A stretch of DNA of 64,000 nucleotides, from positions 172,586 through 236,585 of the forward strand of contig JANQRI010000011.1 of assembly GCA_028284675.1 (NCBI GenBank), given 5' to 3'. Made by a program: the position numbers and the translations under genes. Of the stretch, positions 8,810 through 18,489 are shown piece after piece. Positions within the stretch are counted from its first letter, which is position 1, and each line of letters starts with the position of its first letter. This DNA is from Gammaproteobacteria bacterium (lineage in GTDB: Bacteria > Pseudomonadota > Gammaproteobacteria > HTCC5015). The notes under the pieces were generated by a model. That model was not told the origin of the DNA and did not search any database. It saw nothing but the letters and a program-made list of their open reading frames with translations.

Positions 8810-9733
8810 ATGCAAACCGAAAAAACAAATAATGTGCAGACTTTTCAGGGCATGATTGCAGCCCTGGAACATTTCTGGGCCGCACAGGGCTGTGTGCTCG
8901 TACAACCTTATGACATGGAAATGGGGGCCGGGACGTTCCATCCTGCAACATTTTTGCGTGCGATTGGTCCTGAGCCGTGGCGTGTTGCCTATGTGCAGCC
9001 TTCACGCCGGCCAACCGACGGCCGCTACGGCGAAAATCCAAATCGCCTGCAGCACTATTATCAATATCAGGTTTTATTAAAGCCATCGCCGCTGGAAATT
9101 CAAACGCTGTATCTGGATTCATTAAAAGCCTTGGGTATTGATCCTTTGGTTCATGACATTCGGTTTGTTGAGGATAACTGGGAGTCACCGACCCTGGGAG
9201 CCTGGGGTTTGGGTTGGGAGGTTTGGCTCAATGGAATGGAAGTGACTCAATTTACTTATTTCCAGCAGGTGGGTGGCCTGGATTGTCGGCCGGTCAGCGG
9301 TGAAATAACGTATGGCCTGGAACGTATTGCAATGTATTTGCAGGATAAAGAAAGTGTTTATGATCTGGTATGGGCGCAGGGGCCTGGCGGTACGGTCACT
9401 TACGGTGATGTGTATCATCAAAACGAGGTTGAGCAGTCACAGTATAATTTCGAGCATGCCAATATCGATGTGTTGTTTCGTTTATTTGATGATTGTGAAC
9501 AGCAAAGCCAGCATCTGATCGCTTCCGGTTTACCTTTGCCCGCTTATGAACAGGTGCTTAAAGCTTCACATGTCTTCAATTTGCTGGATGCGCGTAATGC
9601 GATTTCAGTCACCGAAAGACAGCGCTACATTTTACGTGTTCGTGCATTGGCCCGGGAAGTTGCCCAGCGCTATTACGATGTGCGTGAAGCGCTTGGGTTT
9701 CCAATGGTGATCGGTAAGAAGGCGGTGGTTTAG
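8810..9733 (+). CDS. glyQ: Glycine-tRNA ligase alpha subunit
   Basis: Catalytic subunit of the bacterial alpha2-beta2 glycyl-tRNA synthetase. The 307-residue product contains the typical blocks FWAAQGCVLVQPYDMEMGAGT, the WRVAYVQPSRRPTDGRYGENPNRLQ-type region and RYILRVRALAREVAQRYY near the end. An upstream frame is open to 8732, but the start MQTEKTNNVQTFQGM at 8810 gives the standard length. It abuts glyS with no intergenic base, so the two are co-translated. A weak -10-like TATACT lies at 8756-8761; no good -35 is seen. Confidence 0.97.
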   Translation: MQTEKTNNVQTFQGMIAALEHFWAAQGCVLVQPYDMEMGAGTFHPATFLRAIGPEPWRVAYVQPSRRPTDGRYGENPNRLQHYYQYQVLLKPSPLEIQTLYLDSLKALGIDPLVHDIRFVEDNWESPTLGAWGLGWEVWLNGMEVTQFTYFQQVGGLDCRPVSGEITYGLERIAMYLQDKESVYDLVWAQGPGGTVTYGDVYHQNEVEQSQYNFEHANIDVLFRLFDDCEQQSQHLIASGLPLPAYEQVLKASHVFNLLDARNAISVTERQRYILRVRALAREVAQRYYDVREALGFPMVIGKKAVV

Positions 9734-11821
9734 ATGTCGACAAAAGACTTTTTAGTGGAAATCGGCACTGAGGAACTGCCACCGGTCGCACTGGGCAGGC
9801 TTTCAGAGGCATTTGAAAACGGCATCATGCAGGGATTGGCTGCACTTGGTTTCGAAGGCTTACAGAGTCAGCGTTATGCGACACCCAGGCGTTTGGCGGT
9901 GCTGGTATCCGGAGTGCCGGTCACGCAGGCCGACCAAATGATTGAGCGCCGTGGCCCGTCTTTGCAGGCGGCTTTTGATGCTGATAATAAACCGACCAAA
10001 GCCGCCGAAGGCTTTGCCCGCTCCTGTGGCGTCAGTGTGGATGCGCTTGAGCAAATTGATACGGGGAAAGGTCAGTTTCTATTTTATAAAACAGTAAAAC
10101 CCGGAGAGGTAACCGAAGAATGTTTGCCTGATATCGTCAGTCGGGCTTTGGCCGGTTTGCCGATTCCAAAACGTATGCGCTGGGGAGATAGTGACGCGGA
10201 GTTTGTGCGTCCAGTGCACTGGCTTGTCATGCTGTTTGGTAGTGAAGCTGTTCAGGCGAATATTCTTGGAGTGGATAGTGGTAATCAGACTTTTGGGCAT
10301 CGCTTTCATTACCCGGCGTCGATCACACTTGAAATACCATCGGATTATCCGGGCCTGTTATACGAGACCGGTAAGGTGGTTGTGGGGTTTGCTGACAGGC
10401 GTGAAAAAATAAAACTACAGTTGGGTCAGTTGGCCAAACAACTCAATGGTCATGTTGATCTGGAGGCGGATGATGAATTGCTCAGCGAAGTCACCGCACT
10501 GGTGGAATGGCCGGTCGCGATTGCCTGCCGTTTTGACAAGCATTTTTTACAGGTGCCGGCTGAGGCGCTGGTATCCACAATGAAAAGTAATCAAAAATAT
10601 TTTCCGGTATATGATCATGACGGAAAATTAACGGAGAATTTTATTACGATCAGCAACCTGGAGAGCCTGGATCTGGAAAAAGTTCGTCAGGGTAATGAGC
10701 GTGTTATCAGGCCGCGCCTCGCGGATGCGGCGTTTTTCTGGGATCAGGATCGCAAGCAATCGTTGTCGATATACAATGAGCGTCTTAAGGCCGTGGTATT
10801 TCAGACGCGTCTTGGCAGTGTATATGATAAAGCAGCGCGGGTGGCGAGCCTGGCCGGTATTATCGCAACACGAATTAAATCCAATGTGGATGCAGCGACC
10901 CGTGCAGGTTTGCTTTGCAAGGCCGACCTGATGACGGAGATGGTCGGTGAATTTCCAAAACTGCAGGGCATCATGGGCCGCTATTATGCGTTGCACGATG
11001 GTGAACCTGAGGCCGTTGCGCTTGCGATAGAGGAACATTACAAGCCCCGTTTTGCCGGCGACCATCTGCCCGATTCAGAGGTTGGTCAGTGTGTCGCGAT
11101 AGCGGATAAACTGGATACATTGACCGGTATTTATGCGGTTGGGTTGAAACCGACCGGTGATAAGGACCCATATGCATTACGACGCGCGGCTCTGGGTTTG
11201 TTGAAGATTATGGTGGAAAAATCCTTGCCGCTGGATTTGTTGGAGTTGTTGCAACAGGCCGCTGCGCAGTTCAGTGCCGAAGTCAATGCACCGGCTGTGG
11301 TTGATGAGGTGTTTGAGTTTATTATGAATCGCTTGCGCGCCGAATATGAAGATAAAGCGTCGCAGGCGTATACGCCGCAACAGGTCGATGCGGTTATGGC
11401 TTGTGGGCCTACACGCCCTGTGGATTTTGACCAGCGCATTCAGGCGGTAAGAGCGTTCACCAAGCTGCCTGAAAGCGAGGCATTGGCGGCGGCGAATAAA
11501 CGTATTGCCAACATCCTGAAAAAAACAGACGGCAGCGCACCGGGTGCTGTCGATCAAAGTTTGTTGCAAGAGCCTGCTGAGCAGACTCTTTATGCGCGTT
11601 TACAGAAGTTATTGCCGGAAGTTGAGCCGTTATCCGCTGAGGGTAAATATGAGCAGGCACTGGTGAAGCTTGCCGGCTTGCATGAGCCGGTCGATAAGTT
11701 TTTCGATGCGGTGCTGGTCATGGACGAAGATATAAAACTACGGGCTAACCGTTTGGCTTTATTGAACAGCCTGCATGGTGCGTTTACCCGGATAGCGGAT
11801 ATTTCGCGTTTGCAGCAATAA
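9734..11821 (+). CDS. glyS: Glycine-tRNA ligase beta subunit
   Basis: Beta subunit of glycyl-tRNA synthetase, needed for tRNA recognition. 695 residues, the usual size (about 690). It opens with FLVEIGTEELPP, a family signature, has the HGHRFHYP-like region (QTFGHRFHYP) near residue 185, an HD-type central region, and a C-terminal anticodon-binding domain of the ArgRS type (FDAVLVMDEDIKLRANRLALL). The ATG follows the glyQ stop directly. Confidence 0.97.
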   Translation: MSTKDFLVEIGTEELPPVALGRLSEAFENGIMQGLAALGFEGLQSQRYATPRRLAVLVSGVPVTQADQMIERRGPSLQAAFDADNKPTKAAEGFARSCGVSVDALEQIDTGKGQFLFYKTVKPGEVTEECLPDIVSRALAGLPIPKRMRWGDSDAEFVRPVHWLVMLFGSEAVQANILGVDSGNQTFGHRFHYPASITLEIPSDYPGLLYETGKVVVGFADRREKIKLQLGQLAKQLNGHVDLEADDELLSEVTALVEWPVAIACRFDKHFLQVPAEALVSTMKSNQKYFPVYDHDGKLTENFITISNLESLDLEKVRQGNERVIRPRLADAAFFWDQDRKQSLSIYNERLKAVVFQTRLGSVYDKAARVASLAGIIATRIKSNVDAATRAGLLCKADLMTEMVGEFPKLQGIMGRYYALHDGEPEAVALAIEEHYKPRFAGDHLPDSEVGQCVAIADKLDTLTGIYAVGLKPTGDKDPYALRRAALGLLKIMVEKSLPLDLLELLQQAAAQFSAEVNAPAVVDEVFEFIMNRLRAEYEDKASQAYTPQQVDAVMACGPTRPVDFDQRIQAVRAFTKLPESEALAAANKRIANILKKTDGSAPGAVDQSLLQEPAEQTLYARLQKLLPEVEPLSAEGKYEQALVKLAGLHEPVDKFFDAVLVMDEDIKLRANRLALLNSLHGAFTRIADISRLQQ

Positions 11822-11845
11822 CATTTCAACAGAAAGATTTTGGCG

Positions 11846-12607
11846 ATGACGTATCGGAAGGCAATCAGCCGTATTCGCACAGTAACGGGTAGCGTGCTGT
11901 ATGGCTGTGTGTTTTGCTTAAGCACCGTAATATTGGCAACCGCGCTTTGTTTTTGTTTCTTTCTGCCGTTTCGCCAGCGGTATGCGTTTGCAAAATTTTG
12001 GGGTTGGGTTAATGCGACCGCATTAAAATTATTTTGTGGCATGAGCTATCGTATCGAGGGTGTTGACAATATACCGGCCGACCCGGTTGTTATTCTCGCC
12101 AAGCATCAGTCCACCTACGAAACCATGGTGTTAACTTATGAGCTGATGCCAATGGCCTGGGTTGCAAAGAAAGAGTTGCTTTGGGTGCCGTTTTTTGGTT
12201 GGGCGTTCAGATTAGCCGGTCCGATTATGATTGACCGTAAAGCAAAAACCCGTGCAGTGGATCAAATTGTTGAGCAGGGTACGCGTCATTTGAAATTGGG
12301 GCGTTCTGTATTAATTTTTCCGGAGGGTACCCGGAAGTCACCGGGCAGTCAGCCGGGTTATCGTTTAGGTGGTGCTTTTCTGGCGGTTAAAAGCGGTTTT
12401 AATGTGTTACCGGTTGCGCATAATGCCGGTGAGTTTTGGCCCCGAAAAAGTTTTTTAAAATGGCCCGGAACTGTAACTTTTTCGATTGGCCCTGTGATTG
12501 AAACCGCGAGTAAAGATCCAAAACTTGTGACCGAGCAGGCACAGAGCTGGATCGAAAACAAAATGAGTGAGATCAGCGATCCGGGTCGTCGGCATCCGGC
12601 TGGATAA
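11846..12607 (+). CDS. 1-acyl-sn-glycerol-3-phosphate acyltransferase (PlsC family)
   Basis: Probably transfers an acyl chain to lysophosphatidic acid in the inner membrane during phospholipid synthesis. 253 residues with an N-terminal hydrophobic segment at about 18-40. The PLSAT catalytic motif is seen as KHQSTYET near residue 87; the usual HX4D is HX4E here, as in many proteobacterial members. The substrate motif FPEGTRKSPG lies near residue 155. Start chosen at the ATG 11846; a TTG two codons earlier is also open. It follows glyS by 24 bases. In many gammaproteobacteria gmhB sits between glyS and this gene; it is absent here. Confidence 0.9.
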   Translation: MTYRKAISRIRTVTGSVLYGCVFCLSTVILATALCFCFFLPFRQRYAFAKFWGWVNATALKLFCGMSYRIEGVDNIPADPVVILAKHQSTYETMVLTYELMPMAWVAKKELLWVPFFGWAFRLAGPIMIDRKAKTRAVDQIVEQGTRHLKLGRSVLIFPEGTRKSPGSQPGYRLGGAFLAVKSGFNVLPVAHNAGEFWPRKSFLKWPGTVTFSIGPVIETASKDPKLVTEQAQSWIENKMSEISDPGRRHPAG

Positions 12608-12620
12608 GCCCTGGGTCAGA

Positions 12621-14468
12621 TTATTGGCTGTTTCTGTATTCGGCTAACAATGGGTGGCTGGGTTCAGCCTCAGCCAATATTTCCAGTATTCTGCTGGTGT
12701 CTTTATTTTTACTTTTTTGTGCCGAATAGTTTTTCAGCAAGGTATTCACCAACCTGGCTTTTTTGGCGTTGAGTTGTTTTCTTGCCTCAGCCAGTGATGC
12801 GGAATCCGGGTACAGCTGACTGACCTGATTTAACAGCCGGGCAGCTTCCGGAAAATTATATTTTTGTTCTTTCGCTTCAATCACCGCATTAATTTTTTCT
12901 TCGTAAAACCTGATGATTTCTTTGCGTAATACAGAGGTCAGGTAAGCACGTGTGTTTTCATCTGTGTCCTGAATATTGTTGAGCATCTCCGCAAGACGGG
13001 TTTGATTGCCTGATTTAATTGACTGGATCATCTCCAGCTCGGCATCCTCGCGAATTTCGGTTTGAATCGGCTTGATCAGCAATGCTGCACCGAGCAGCAT
13101 AATGATTGCGCTGCCGGCGACTAATTGTTTAAGCCGGCTCTTGGGTTTTTGCATGCCTTCCATGAATTTTTCAACGCTTTGCAGGCGTTTGCTGCGTTCA
13201 AGTGCGAGCGCATCGTATAGTGCTTTTTGTTGCTTGCGGCTGATGCCTTTGCCTTTTATCGGTGTCGGTTTCAGGTTAAGTTCCAGGGCTTTATGTGCGG
13301 CAACTTTTTTATAAGGATGCACCCCGGTCAAAAGCTCATAGGCAACACAGGCCAGCGCATAGATATCATCGCGGGGGTCCGGCGGGTCGCCACGGAACAT
13401 TTCCACCGAAGCATAAGCGGGGGTCAGTGCTTTTAAGCTGGCCGGGTCGAAAAGTGTTTCATCGCCGCTTTTCTGCTGCTCTTTCTTGATCGCGCGGGTG
13501 ATGCCGAAATCAAGTAATTTAACGGAGCCGTTGTCGCACAGGAAAATATTCGCCGGCTTGAGGTCGCAGTGAATCAGGTTTTGTTTGTGAGCATAGCCAA
13601 GGCCGTTGCAGAGACCTTCTATATAGTGTAGCGCGAGATTTAGCGGCAGGCCGCCAGGCGGCAGGTTGCCGATCAGTTTATCGAATGGCTGACCGTGTAA
13701 CAGTTCCATCGTCATGTAGATGGTCTCTTCGTCATGATCGAAGTCATATACGGTTGCAATGTTCGGGTGTGCCAGGCGCTGGGCTTTGCTGGCTTCACGC
13801 TGCAGTGCGATAAAAGCTCTGGAGTGTTTTTTAAATCGTTCAGAAAGCACTTTGATTGCGACATAAGGGTTGCTGTCACGAGCCTGCACTTTTACAAGAT
13901 CGCGCGCTTTGAATACTTTACCCATTCCGCCCCGGCCGATGATTTCCAGCAGCTCAAAACGTTTTTTCAGGACGGTACCGACTTTTGAAGGCAGGATAGC
14001 CGGGATTTCCGATGTCTTGTTTTCATTGCCGGGTGTGTCATAAAACGGTTTTTGATTTTGTTCACCGGCATTTTGCTGTGTGTTCCCTGTCGACTTCAGA
14101 ATCAGGGTTTTTTGATTATCTGCGGCGCTGGGCGGATAGGGTTCAATCAGGGTTTCATCATCGCCGGGTGCGCCGGGCGGTAAAATAATGGTTTCCTGTA
14201 CTTCACCATCATTGGCCGTGATTGCGGACTCATGTTGCGCTTCCAGCGCACGCTGGATATTCAGCTCGGTGAGTGTTTCGGAAATCAGGCGGAAATCTTT
14301 GGGGGCCAGTTTGCCACTGGTTAACATGGACTGGGTGCTTTCCAGCAGCTCGGTGGGTGTAATATCCGGGTATTTTTCCACAAAGCGGGTGATGCTGTCG
14401 GTAAGCTGTGTGCCGTTCAGCTTGCCGCCAAGGTAACTTTCAATCAGTGCGATAAATTCCGCCAGCAT
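12621..14468 (-). CDS. Membrane-anchored eukaryotic-type Ser/Thr protein kinase
   Basis: 615 residues. Residues 1-160 form an acidic, partly disordered head with an initial helical domain. A Hanks-type kinase domain follows at about 165-440: glycine loop GRGGMGKVF near 177, Lys in VAIKVL, catalytic loop HCDLKPANIFL near 298 and DFGITRA near 319. HCD replaces HRD, so it is a non-RD kinase whose activity may not depend on activation-loop phosphorylation. One membrane segment lies at about 448-466 (GSAIIMLLGAALLI), followed by about 150 charged, helix-rich residues probably in the periplasm. No phosphatase or FHA partner is adjacent. Substrates are unknown. Confidence 0.9.
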   Translation of the reverse strand: MLAEFIALIESYLGGKLNGTQLTDSITRFVEKYPDITPTELLESTQSMLTSGKLAPKDFRLISETLTELNIQRALEAQHESAITANDGEVQETIILPPGAPGDDETLIEPYPPSAADNQKTLILKSTGNTQQNAGEQNQKPFYDTPGNENKTSEIPAILPSKVGTVLKKRFELLEIIGRGGMGKVFKARDLVKVQARDSNPYVAIKVLSERFKKHSRAFIALQREASKAQRLAHPNIATVYDFDHDEETIYMTMELLHGQPFDKLIGNLPPGGLPLNLALHYIEGLCNGLGYAHKQNLIHCDLKPANIFLCDNGSVKLLDFGITRAIKKEQQKSGDETLFDPASLKALTPAYASVEMFRGDPPDPRDDIYALACVAYELLTGVHPYKKVAAHKALELNLKPTPIKGKGISRKQQKALYDALALERSKRLQSVEKFMEGMQKPKSRLKQLVAGSAIIMLLGAALLIKPIQTEIREDAELEMIQSIKSGNQTRLAEMLNNIQDTDENTRAYLTSVLRKEIIRFYEEKINAVIEAKEQKYNFPEAARLLNQVSQLYPDSASLAEARKQLNAKKARLVNTLLKNYSAQKSKNKDTSRILEILAEAEPSHPLLAEYRNSQ

Positions 14469-14875
14469 AACGTTATTGGCTATTGCGGGTTAGACAGGGT
14501 TTTTCCGAGGGCTAAGCGCGATGAAATAAATCGGGCCAAGTGTGTCCACCATGGTTGAATTATAAAAATGTGCATTAATACTCATCGTTTGTATGACCTT
14601 CGAACGACCCGGAGGGTTCTATTCTCGCATGGTATCGTATTTACGTCGCTTATTTTAGGATCTTTTGGTGTCATTTGATAATCAAAGTAAGCGGCTGATT
14701 TTGTATGAAGTCCAGTCAAGGTGATCAGGCTGTGTTGTGATTGTTTCGGCATACAAAGCCGCCGCCGCTTTAGTTTACTCGGCAAGCGCGTATTAAGGGC
14801 TCGCAATTCTATACAAAATCCATAAACTATCGCCCTCGGGCACTGCCCGTTTTCGATACAAAAATGAGGCGAAAT
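14469..14875 (+). other. Divergent intergenic region between the kinase gene and sohB
   Basis: About 400 bases with no convincing gene. A 74-codon minus-strand frame at 14582-14806 has no ribosome-binding site and an unusual composition, and I do not accept it. The stretch presumably carries both divergent promoters; I see no clear -35/-10 pair or operator. Confidence 0.5.
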
Positions 14876-15952
14876 ATGGAATTTTTACTGGATTACGGGC
14901 TTTTTTTTGCAAAGCTGTTTACCGTGATAATAGGGCTTTTGCTTTTAGTGGGTGGCCTGTCGGCATTGATGATGCGGGATAAGCATAAAACCGGGGATGG
15001 CCATATCGAGATCAAGCATCTCAATGAAAAGATCCATGGCATGCAGCAGAGTATCAAGTCGGTTGTTTTGGACCGTTTCAGCTTGAAACAGCAGCATAAA
15101 GCGGACAAGGCAAAAGCCAAAGCGGATGCAAAGGCTGAAAAAAAAGCGCGTAAATCAACGCCACAGGATAATGACAGTGAAACACCGGGTGCCCGTAAGC
15201 AGGTGCTTTACGTGTTGGATTTTCACGGCGATATGCGCGCCAGCGCGGTTGCGTCACTGCGTGAGGAGATTACCGCAATATTGTCGGTGATTCAGCCCGG
15301 GGATGAAGTCGCGGTTCGCCTGGAAAGCCCTGGGGGAGTGGTGCATGGCTATGGTCTGGCTGCCTCCCAACTGTTGCGAATCAAGGAGCGGGGGGTCAAA
15401 TTGACGATTTGTGTGGATAAGGTTGCTGCGAGTGGCGGTTATATGATGGCCTGTATAGCGGACCGTATCCTGGCGGCGCCTTTTGCGGTGCTGGGTTCTA
15501 TTGGTGTAATGGCGCAGTTACCGAATTTTCATCGCCTGCTGAAAAAAAATAATATTGATTTTGAGTTGCTGACTGCCGGTGAGTTTAAGCGTACCCTGAC
15601 AGTGCTGGGCGAAAACACCGATAAAGGGCGGGCCAAATTTCAGCAGGATCTGGAGGATACACACGGCTTGTTTAAAGAGTTTGTGCAGCAACAACGTGCA
15701 AGTGTCGATATCAATCAGGTCTCAACCGGTGAAATCTGGTTTGGAAAAAGAGCGTTGGATGTAAAACTGGTGGATGAGTTAAAAACCAGCGACCAGTTTT
15801 TGATAGAGCGCTGTGAGTCTTCAGAGGTTTATGAAGTTAAATACATCGAGAAAAAGCCTATTCAGGAGAAGCTGGGGCTGTCTGTGCATGCACTGCTGGA
15901 TGGTTTGTTGCTTAAATGGGCCGATCGCTTCAGCCGTAGCCGTTTTTTGTGA
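14876..15952 (+). CDS. sohB: Inner-membrane peptidase SohB (S49 family)
   Basis: S49 serine peptidase related to SppA, probably degrading membrane or periplasmic fragments. 358 residues. It starts MEFLLDYGLFFAKLFTVIIG, one N-terminal membrane helix, then a Lys/Ala-rich charged linker at about 75-105. The core has VRLESPGGVVHGYG near 150-163, followed by KVAASGGYMMACIADRI, with the nucleophile Ser in the ASGG motif and a Lys in the later FKRTLT region. The ATG at 14876 with an AGGCG element just upstream is preferred over the ATG four codons earlier. Confidence 0.94.
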   Translation: MEFLLDYGLFFAKLFTVIIGLLLLVGGLSALMMRDKHKTGDGHIEIKHLNEKIHGMQQSIKSVVLDRFSLKQQHKADKAKAKADAKAEKKARKSTPQDNDSETPGARKQVLYVLDFHGDMRASAVASLREEITAILSVIQPGDEVAVRLESPGGVVHGYGLAASQLLRIKERGVKLTICVDKVAASGGYMMACIADRILAAPFAVLGSIGVMAQLPNFHRLLKKNNIDFELLTAGEFKRTLTVLGENTDKGRAKFQQDLEDTHGLFKEFVQQQRASVDINQVSTGEIWFGKRALDVKLVDELKTSDQFLIERCESSEVYEVKYIEKKPIQEKLGLSVHALLDGLLLKWADRFSRSRFL

Positions 15953-16011
15953 TGTTCTGGTTGGTTACCGGAATAACGGCGTAAGGCGTAAATAGGGGGA
16001 GCTGAAAAAGA

Positions 16012-16071
16012 CCTGAAATCCATCCCCCGGGTGGAAGAGTAGCCCCGGGAGATTGAATTTCGGATTTCAGG
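16012..16071. repeat. 60-base inverted repeat downstream of sohB
   Basis: Arms CCTGAAATCC (16012-16021) and GGATTTCAGG (16062-16071) are perfect complements. A second, inner GC-rich pair (cccccggg / ccccggga) lies in the loop. It falls in the 138-base gap between the convergent sohB and the 16091-16465 gene. No T-run follows on either strand, so a simple terminator is unlikely; an RNA structure or a small mobile palindrome are alternatives. Confidence 0.5.
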
Positions 16072-16090
16072 CGTCCTGGGAGACTCGGTT

Positions 16091-16465
16091 TCAGTGAATA
16101 TGATAGAAAGCTTTGTCCGGCATACCTAAAAGCGGCAGTTGCTTTTCGGACTTCCGGGAAGTACGGGTGAATTCCAGAATTTTATTGGCGTCTGGATCTT
16201 TGGCGTTCTCGAGCTCTACCGGATCAATGGCTTCACTGATCGAAGGCAGCTCGACATCGTCGTAAATAAGTGTGTTCGCGGGTTGCTTCACCGGCATCGA
16301 GCAAAACTGTTTTTGACCAAACTGGTCACCAGCACTGTTTAGATACAGTAAAGATGCGGAGAGCATAATTACACCGCCCATAAACATTGTCAGCAAGATA
16401 AAAACTAACATCGGCCTACCCCAAAACTGATTCACTTGCCCAGGTAATCGCAAAATTGGGGCCAA
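16091..16465 (-). CDS. Small membrane-anchored protein of unknown function
   Basis: Up to 124 residues. One membrane helix (MLVFILLTMFMGGVIMLSA) at about 19-38, then an acidic hydrophilic tail with SISEAIDPVELENAKDP and a single Cys. The upstream-most start is a TTG without a Shine-Dalgarno; the GTG at 16435 or ATG at 16411 (preceded by GGTAGG) are credible and would give a short cytoplasmic or periplasmic N-terminus. I do not recognise a family. Codon use looks native, which argues for a real gene. Confidence 0.6.
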   Translation of the reverse strand: MAPILRLPGQVNQFWGRPMLVFILLTMFMGGVIMLSASLLYLNSAGDQFGQKQFCSMPVKQPANTLIYDDVELPSISEAIDPVELENAKDPDANKILEFTRTSRKSEKQLPLLGMPDKAFYHIH

Positions 16466-16862
16466 CTAATAAAATGTGAAGCTTTTCAATATTTTATAGA
16501 TAAGTTGATGAAAAACTGTCTCTGACTGACAATGTGTTTTGTGGGATTATCGTCAACTTTGCGGAAAAATCGTCGGTTGTTGGAAATGTTAAATTTCTTT
16601 TGATAGCGTCAAACTCAAACAGCATCCGTGTTATTACGTGTTAGTTTGTACGTAACGTTTGCTGATCATGAACTTGGTGAGAGTGGGGCCACTAAATTGT
16701 TTTGTTGTTGTATGCATAAACTGTTTTATTATTCGATATGATTGATTTTAGGCTTGCGGGATTTACTTATGCTGGTTGCAAGGCAGTGTTTCCTGTAACA
16801 CGGATGAGCCGCTGTTTTCTTTTTGGGTGTATAAGATGGTGCAACGTGTAAATAAGGGGCTG
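16466..16862 (+). other. Intergenic region upstream of the 16863 gene
   Basis: About 400 bases, AT-rich. The plus-strand frame is open from 16776 but its first 29 codons do not look like protein sequence. No hairpin, tRNA or clear promoter was recognised. Confidence 0.4.
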
Positions 16863-18434
16863 ATGCCAATGCGATATTTATTAACTGCGGTTTTGCTGGT
16901 GTCCGGGTTTACAGCTGTTTGGGCAGACTCGAATACTTCTGCGAGTGAGGCTGATAAATTTCAAAAAGCCATACGCCTTGCGGAACGTGTTTATCAGGAG
17001 ACCGGTGATGCAAACGGTGCGGCCAAAGTGTTGGAAGAGGCTGGTGTTGCACGTTTAAAGAAAAGCCGGCCCGCGGAAATAGACAAAGTCACTTATATCG
17101 ATGTATTGGAAACCTATGCCGGTTTTTTGTCGAGATTGCCAGCTCGTGAGCTGGAAGCTGCATCATTGTTAAAATCGGTAATCGAATCGGATCCGCGGCG
17201 CGCTTCTCCGTATTTGAGTTTAGGTGATTTGTACTATCGCCTGCATCAGTCTCAACCTGGAGCCCGTTACCGTTCCATTTACTCTGCAGCGTATAAAAAA
17301 TATATAAAGCGTCTGGAAGCAGAGGGTACCCGAAGTTTTCTCCCCAATCGCGTTGTTGAGTCGGTTTATGACGTGGGTCAGGGTGGTGTTTGCCGGGTGG
17401 TTGCGCAATTATTGGAGCAAGGCAGCACCCAGAGTCTGGAGCAGTTTTTTAATCCTGAGCGCGAAATAAAAGTTTTAGATAAAGGCCCGGACGGATCGGT
17501 ATTGGGCGGTGAGGACGGAATCAGCTTTGCCGGGTTGGTCCAGAACAGTGATGGGCGTATCCGCCGTTCTTTAGTTGATATTGACAATAACGGTAGCCTG
17601 GAGCGGCGTTATTCGGCAAAAATGACACAGGGGGGCTGTACGCGTAATTTATTTTATCAGGAAGTGGGTATACAGACCGCGCTGTTGAGTAATGATTTGC
17701 TCGATCAGTTTTATGCCGCCGGGCGGGTATGCGGCGCGAGCAAACTGTCAGTCATGCGTTATCGCAATGAGAATTATATTGTGGAGCAGCAGATCCAGCC
17801 GGATAGTCAAATTCGTATGTCTGTTTACCAGCTTAATGCGCGTGGGCAGCACCAGCAGCTGTGTAGTTTGCAGCCGCCGACCCGGTTGCAGCGTAATCTG
17901 GTGCGCTCCTGCAATGCAGCGATCTGTGACAAACTGGAGAGTGAGATTGACGCAGTTGTCAGCTCTGAAGGCCAGCAGGGTGTGGAATGGCTGGTCAGCG
18001 ATATCAGCACTTTAAGCTTTGATTCGTCACTGGAGGCTAATCCCGGTTATAAACGTTTTATTGAAAGCCAGCATCAGTACCTGGTTGATTTGGATAATGA
18101 CGGTGAACGTGAATTGATTTCCCGTGTTTGGCTGGCCGACTCGGAAGGCCAGCAGCAATACCGTTATCGCCTTTTTAAGGAGCGGGACGGGTTATGGCAG
18201 CCGTGGCAGTTACCTGAAGTTGTGACTGCAGGTGCCGCCAAACAGGTGTTGGATGACAAGATATGGTTTTTCATTGACCGTATTAATGAAAAAAATTATC
18301 TGGTCACGTTTACCGCGACTGCAACATCAGGTGGTGAGTCGGGGCAGGAAAGCAGGCGTTACGAACTGCAGGTCTATCTGGTTGAAGGTGGTCAGTTGCA
18401 ATATCTTGGGGAGATAAGCACATCCAGCTCTTAG
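16863..18434 (+). CDS. Secreted protein with TPR-like N-terminal part and FG-GAP-like motifs
   Basis: 523 residues, no recognised family. A signal peptide (MRYLLTAVLLVSGFTAVWA) is followed by a helical, TPR-like stretch to about residue 150 (SDPRRASPYLSLGDLYYRL). The C-terminal two thirds are beta-rich and contain two Asp-rich loops, VDIDNNGS and VDLDNDGERE, like the calcium-binding loops of FG-GAP/integrin-like propellers. The ATG at 16863 is chosen because AAGGGG lies 6 bases upstream and the signal peptide follows at once; an ATG at 16836 is also open. Probably periplasmic or outer-membrane associated. It is followed by maeB after 55 bases. Confidence 0.75.
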   Translation: MPMRYLLTAVLLVSGFTAVWADSNTSASEADKFQKAIRLAERVYQETGDANGAAKVLEEAGVARLKKSRPAEIDKVTYIDVLETYAGFLSRLPARELEAASLLKSVIESDPRRASPYLSLGDLYYRLHQSQPGARYRSIYSAAYKKYIKRLEAEGTRSFLPNRVVESVYDVGQGGVCRVVAQLLEQGSTQSLEQFFNPEREIKVLDKGPDGSVLGGEDGISFAGLVQNSDGRIRRSLVDIDNNGSLERRYSAKMTQGGCTRNLFYQEVGIQTALLSNDLLDQFYAAGRVCGASKLSVMRYRNENYIVEQQIQPDSQIRMSVYQLNARGQHQQLCSLQPPTRLQRNLVRSCNAAICDKLESEIDAVVSSEGQQGVEWLVSDISTLSFDSSLEANPGYKRFIESQHQYLVDLDNDGERELISRVWLADSEGQQQYRYRLFKERDGLWQPWQLPEVVTAGAAKQVLDDKIWFFIDRINEKNYLVTFTATATSGGESGQESRRYELQVYLVEGGQLQYLGEISTSSS

Positions 18435-18489
18435 TGTGCGGTGTCTGAAAAACTGATTTTTGAATAATGATTTTGAATGGATTCCAACG

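Noticed and set aside
14582..14806. 74-codon minus-strand frame upstream of the kinase gene
   Set aside because: No ribosome-binding site, Arg/Lys-rich composition unlike neighbours and no recognisable domain; treated as intergenic.
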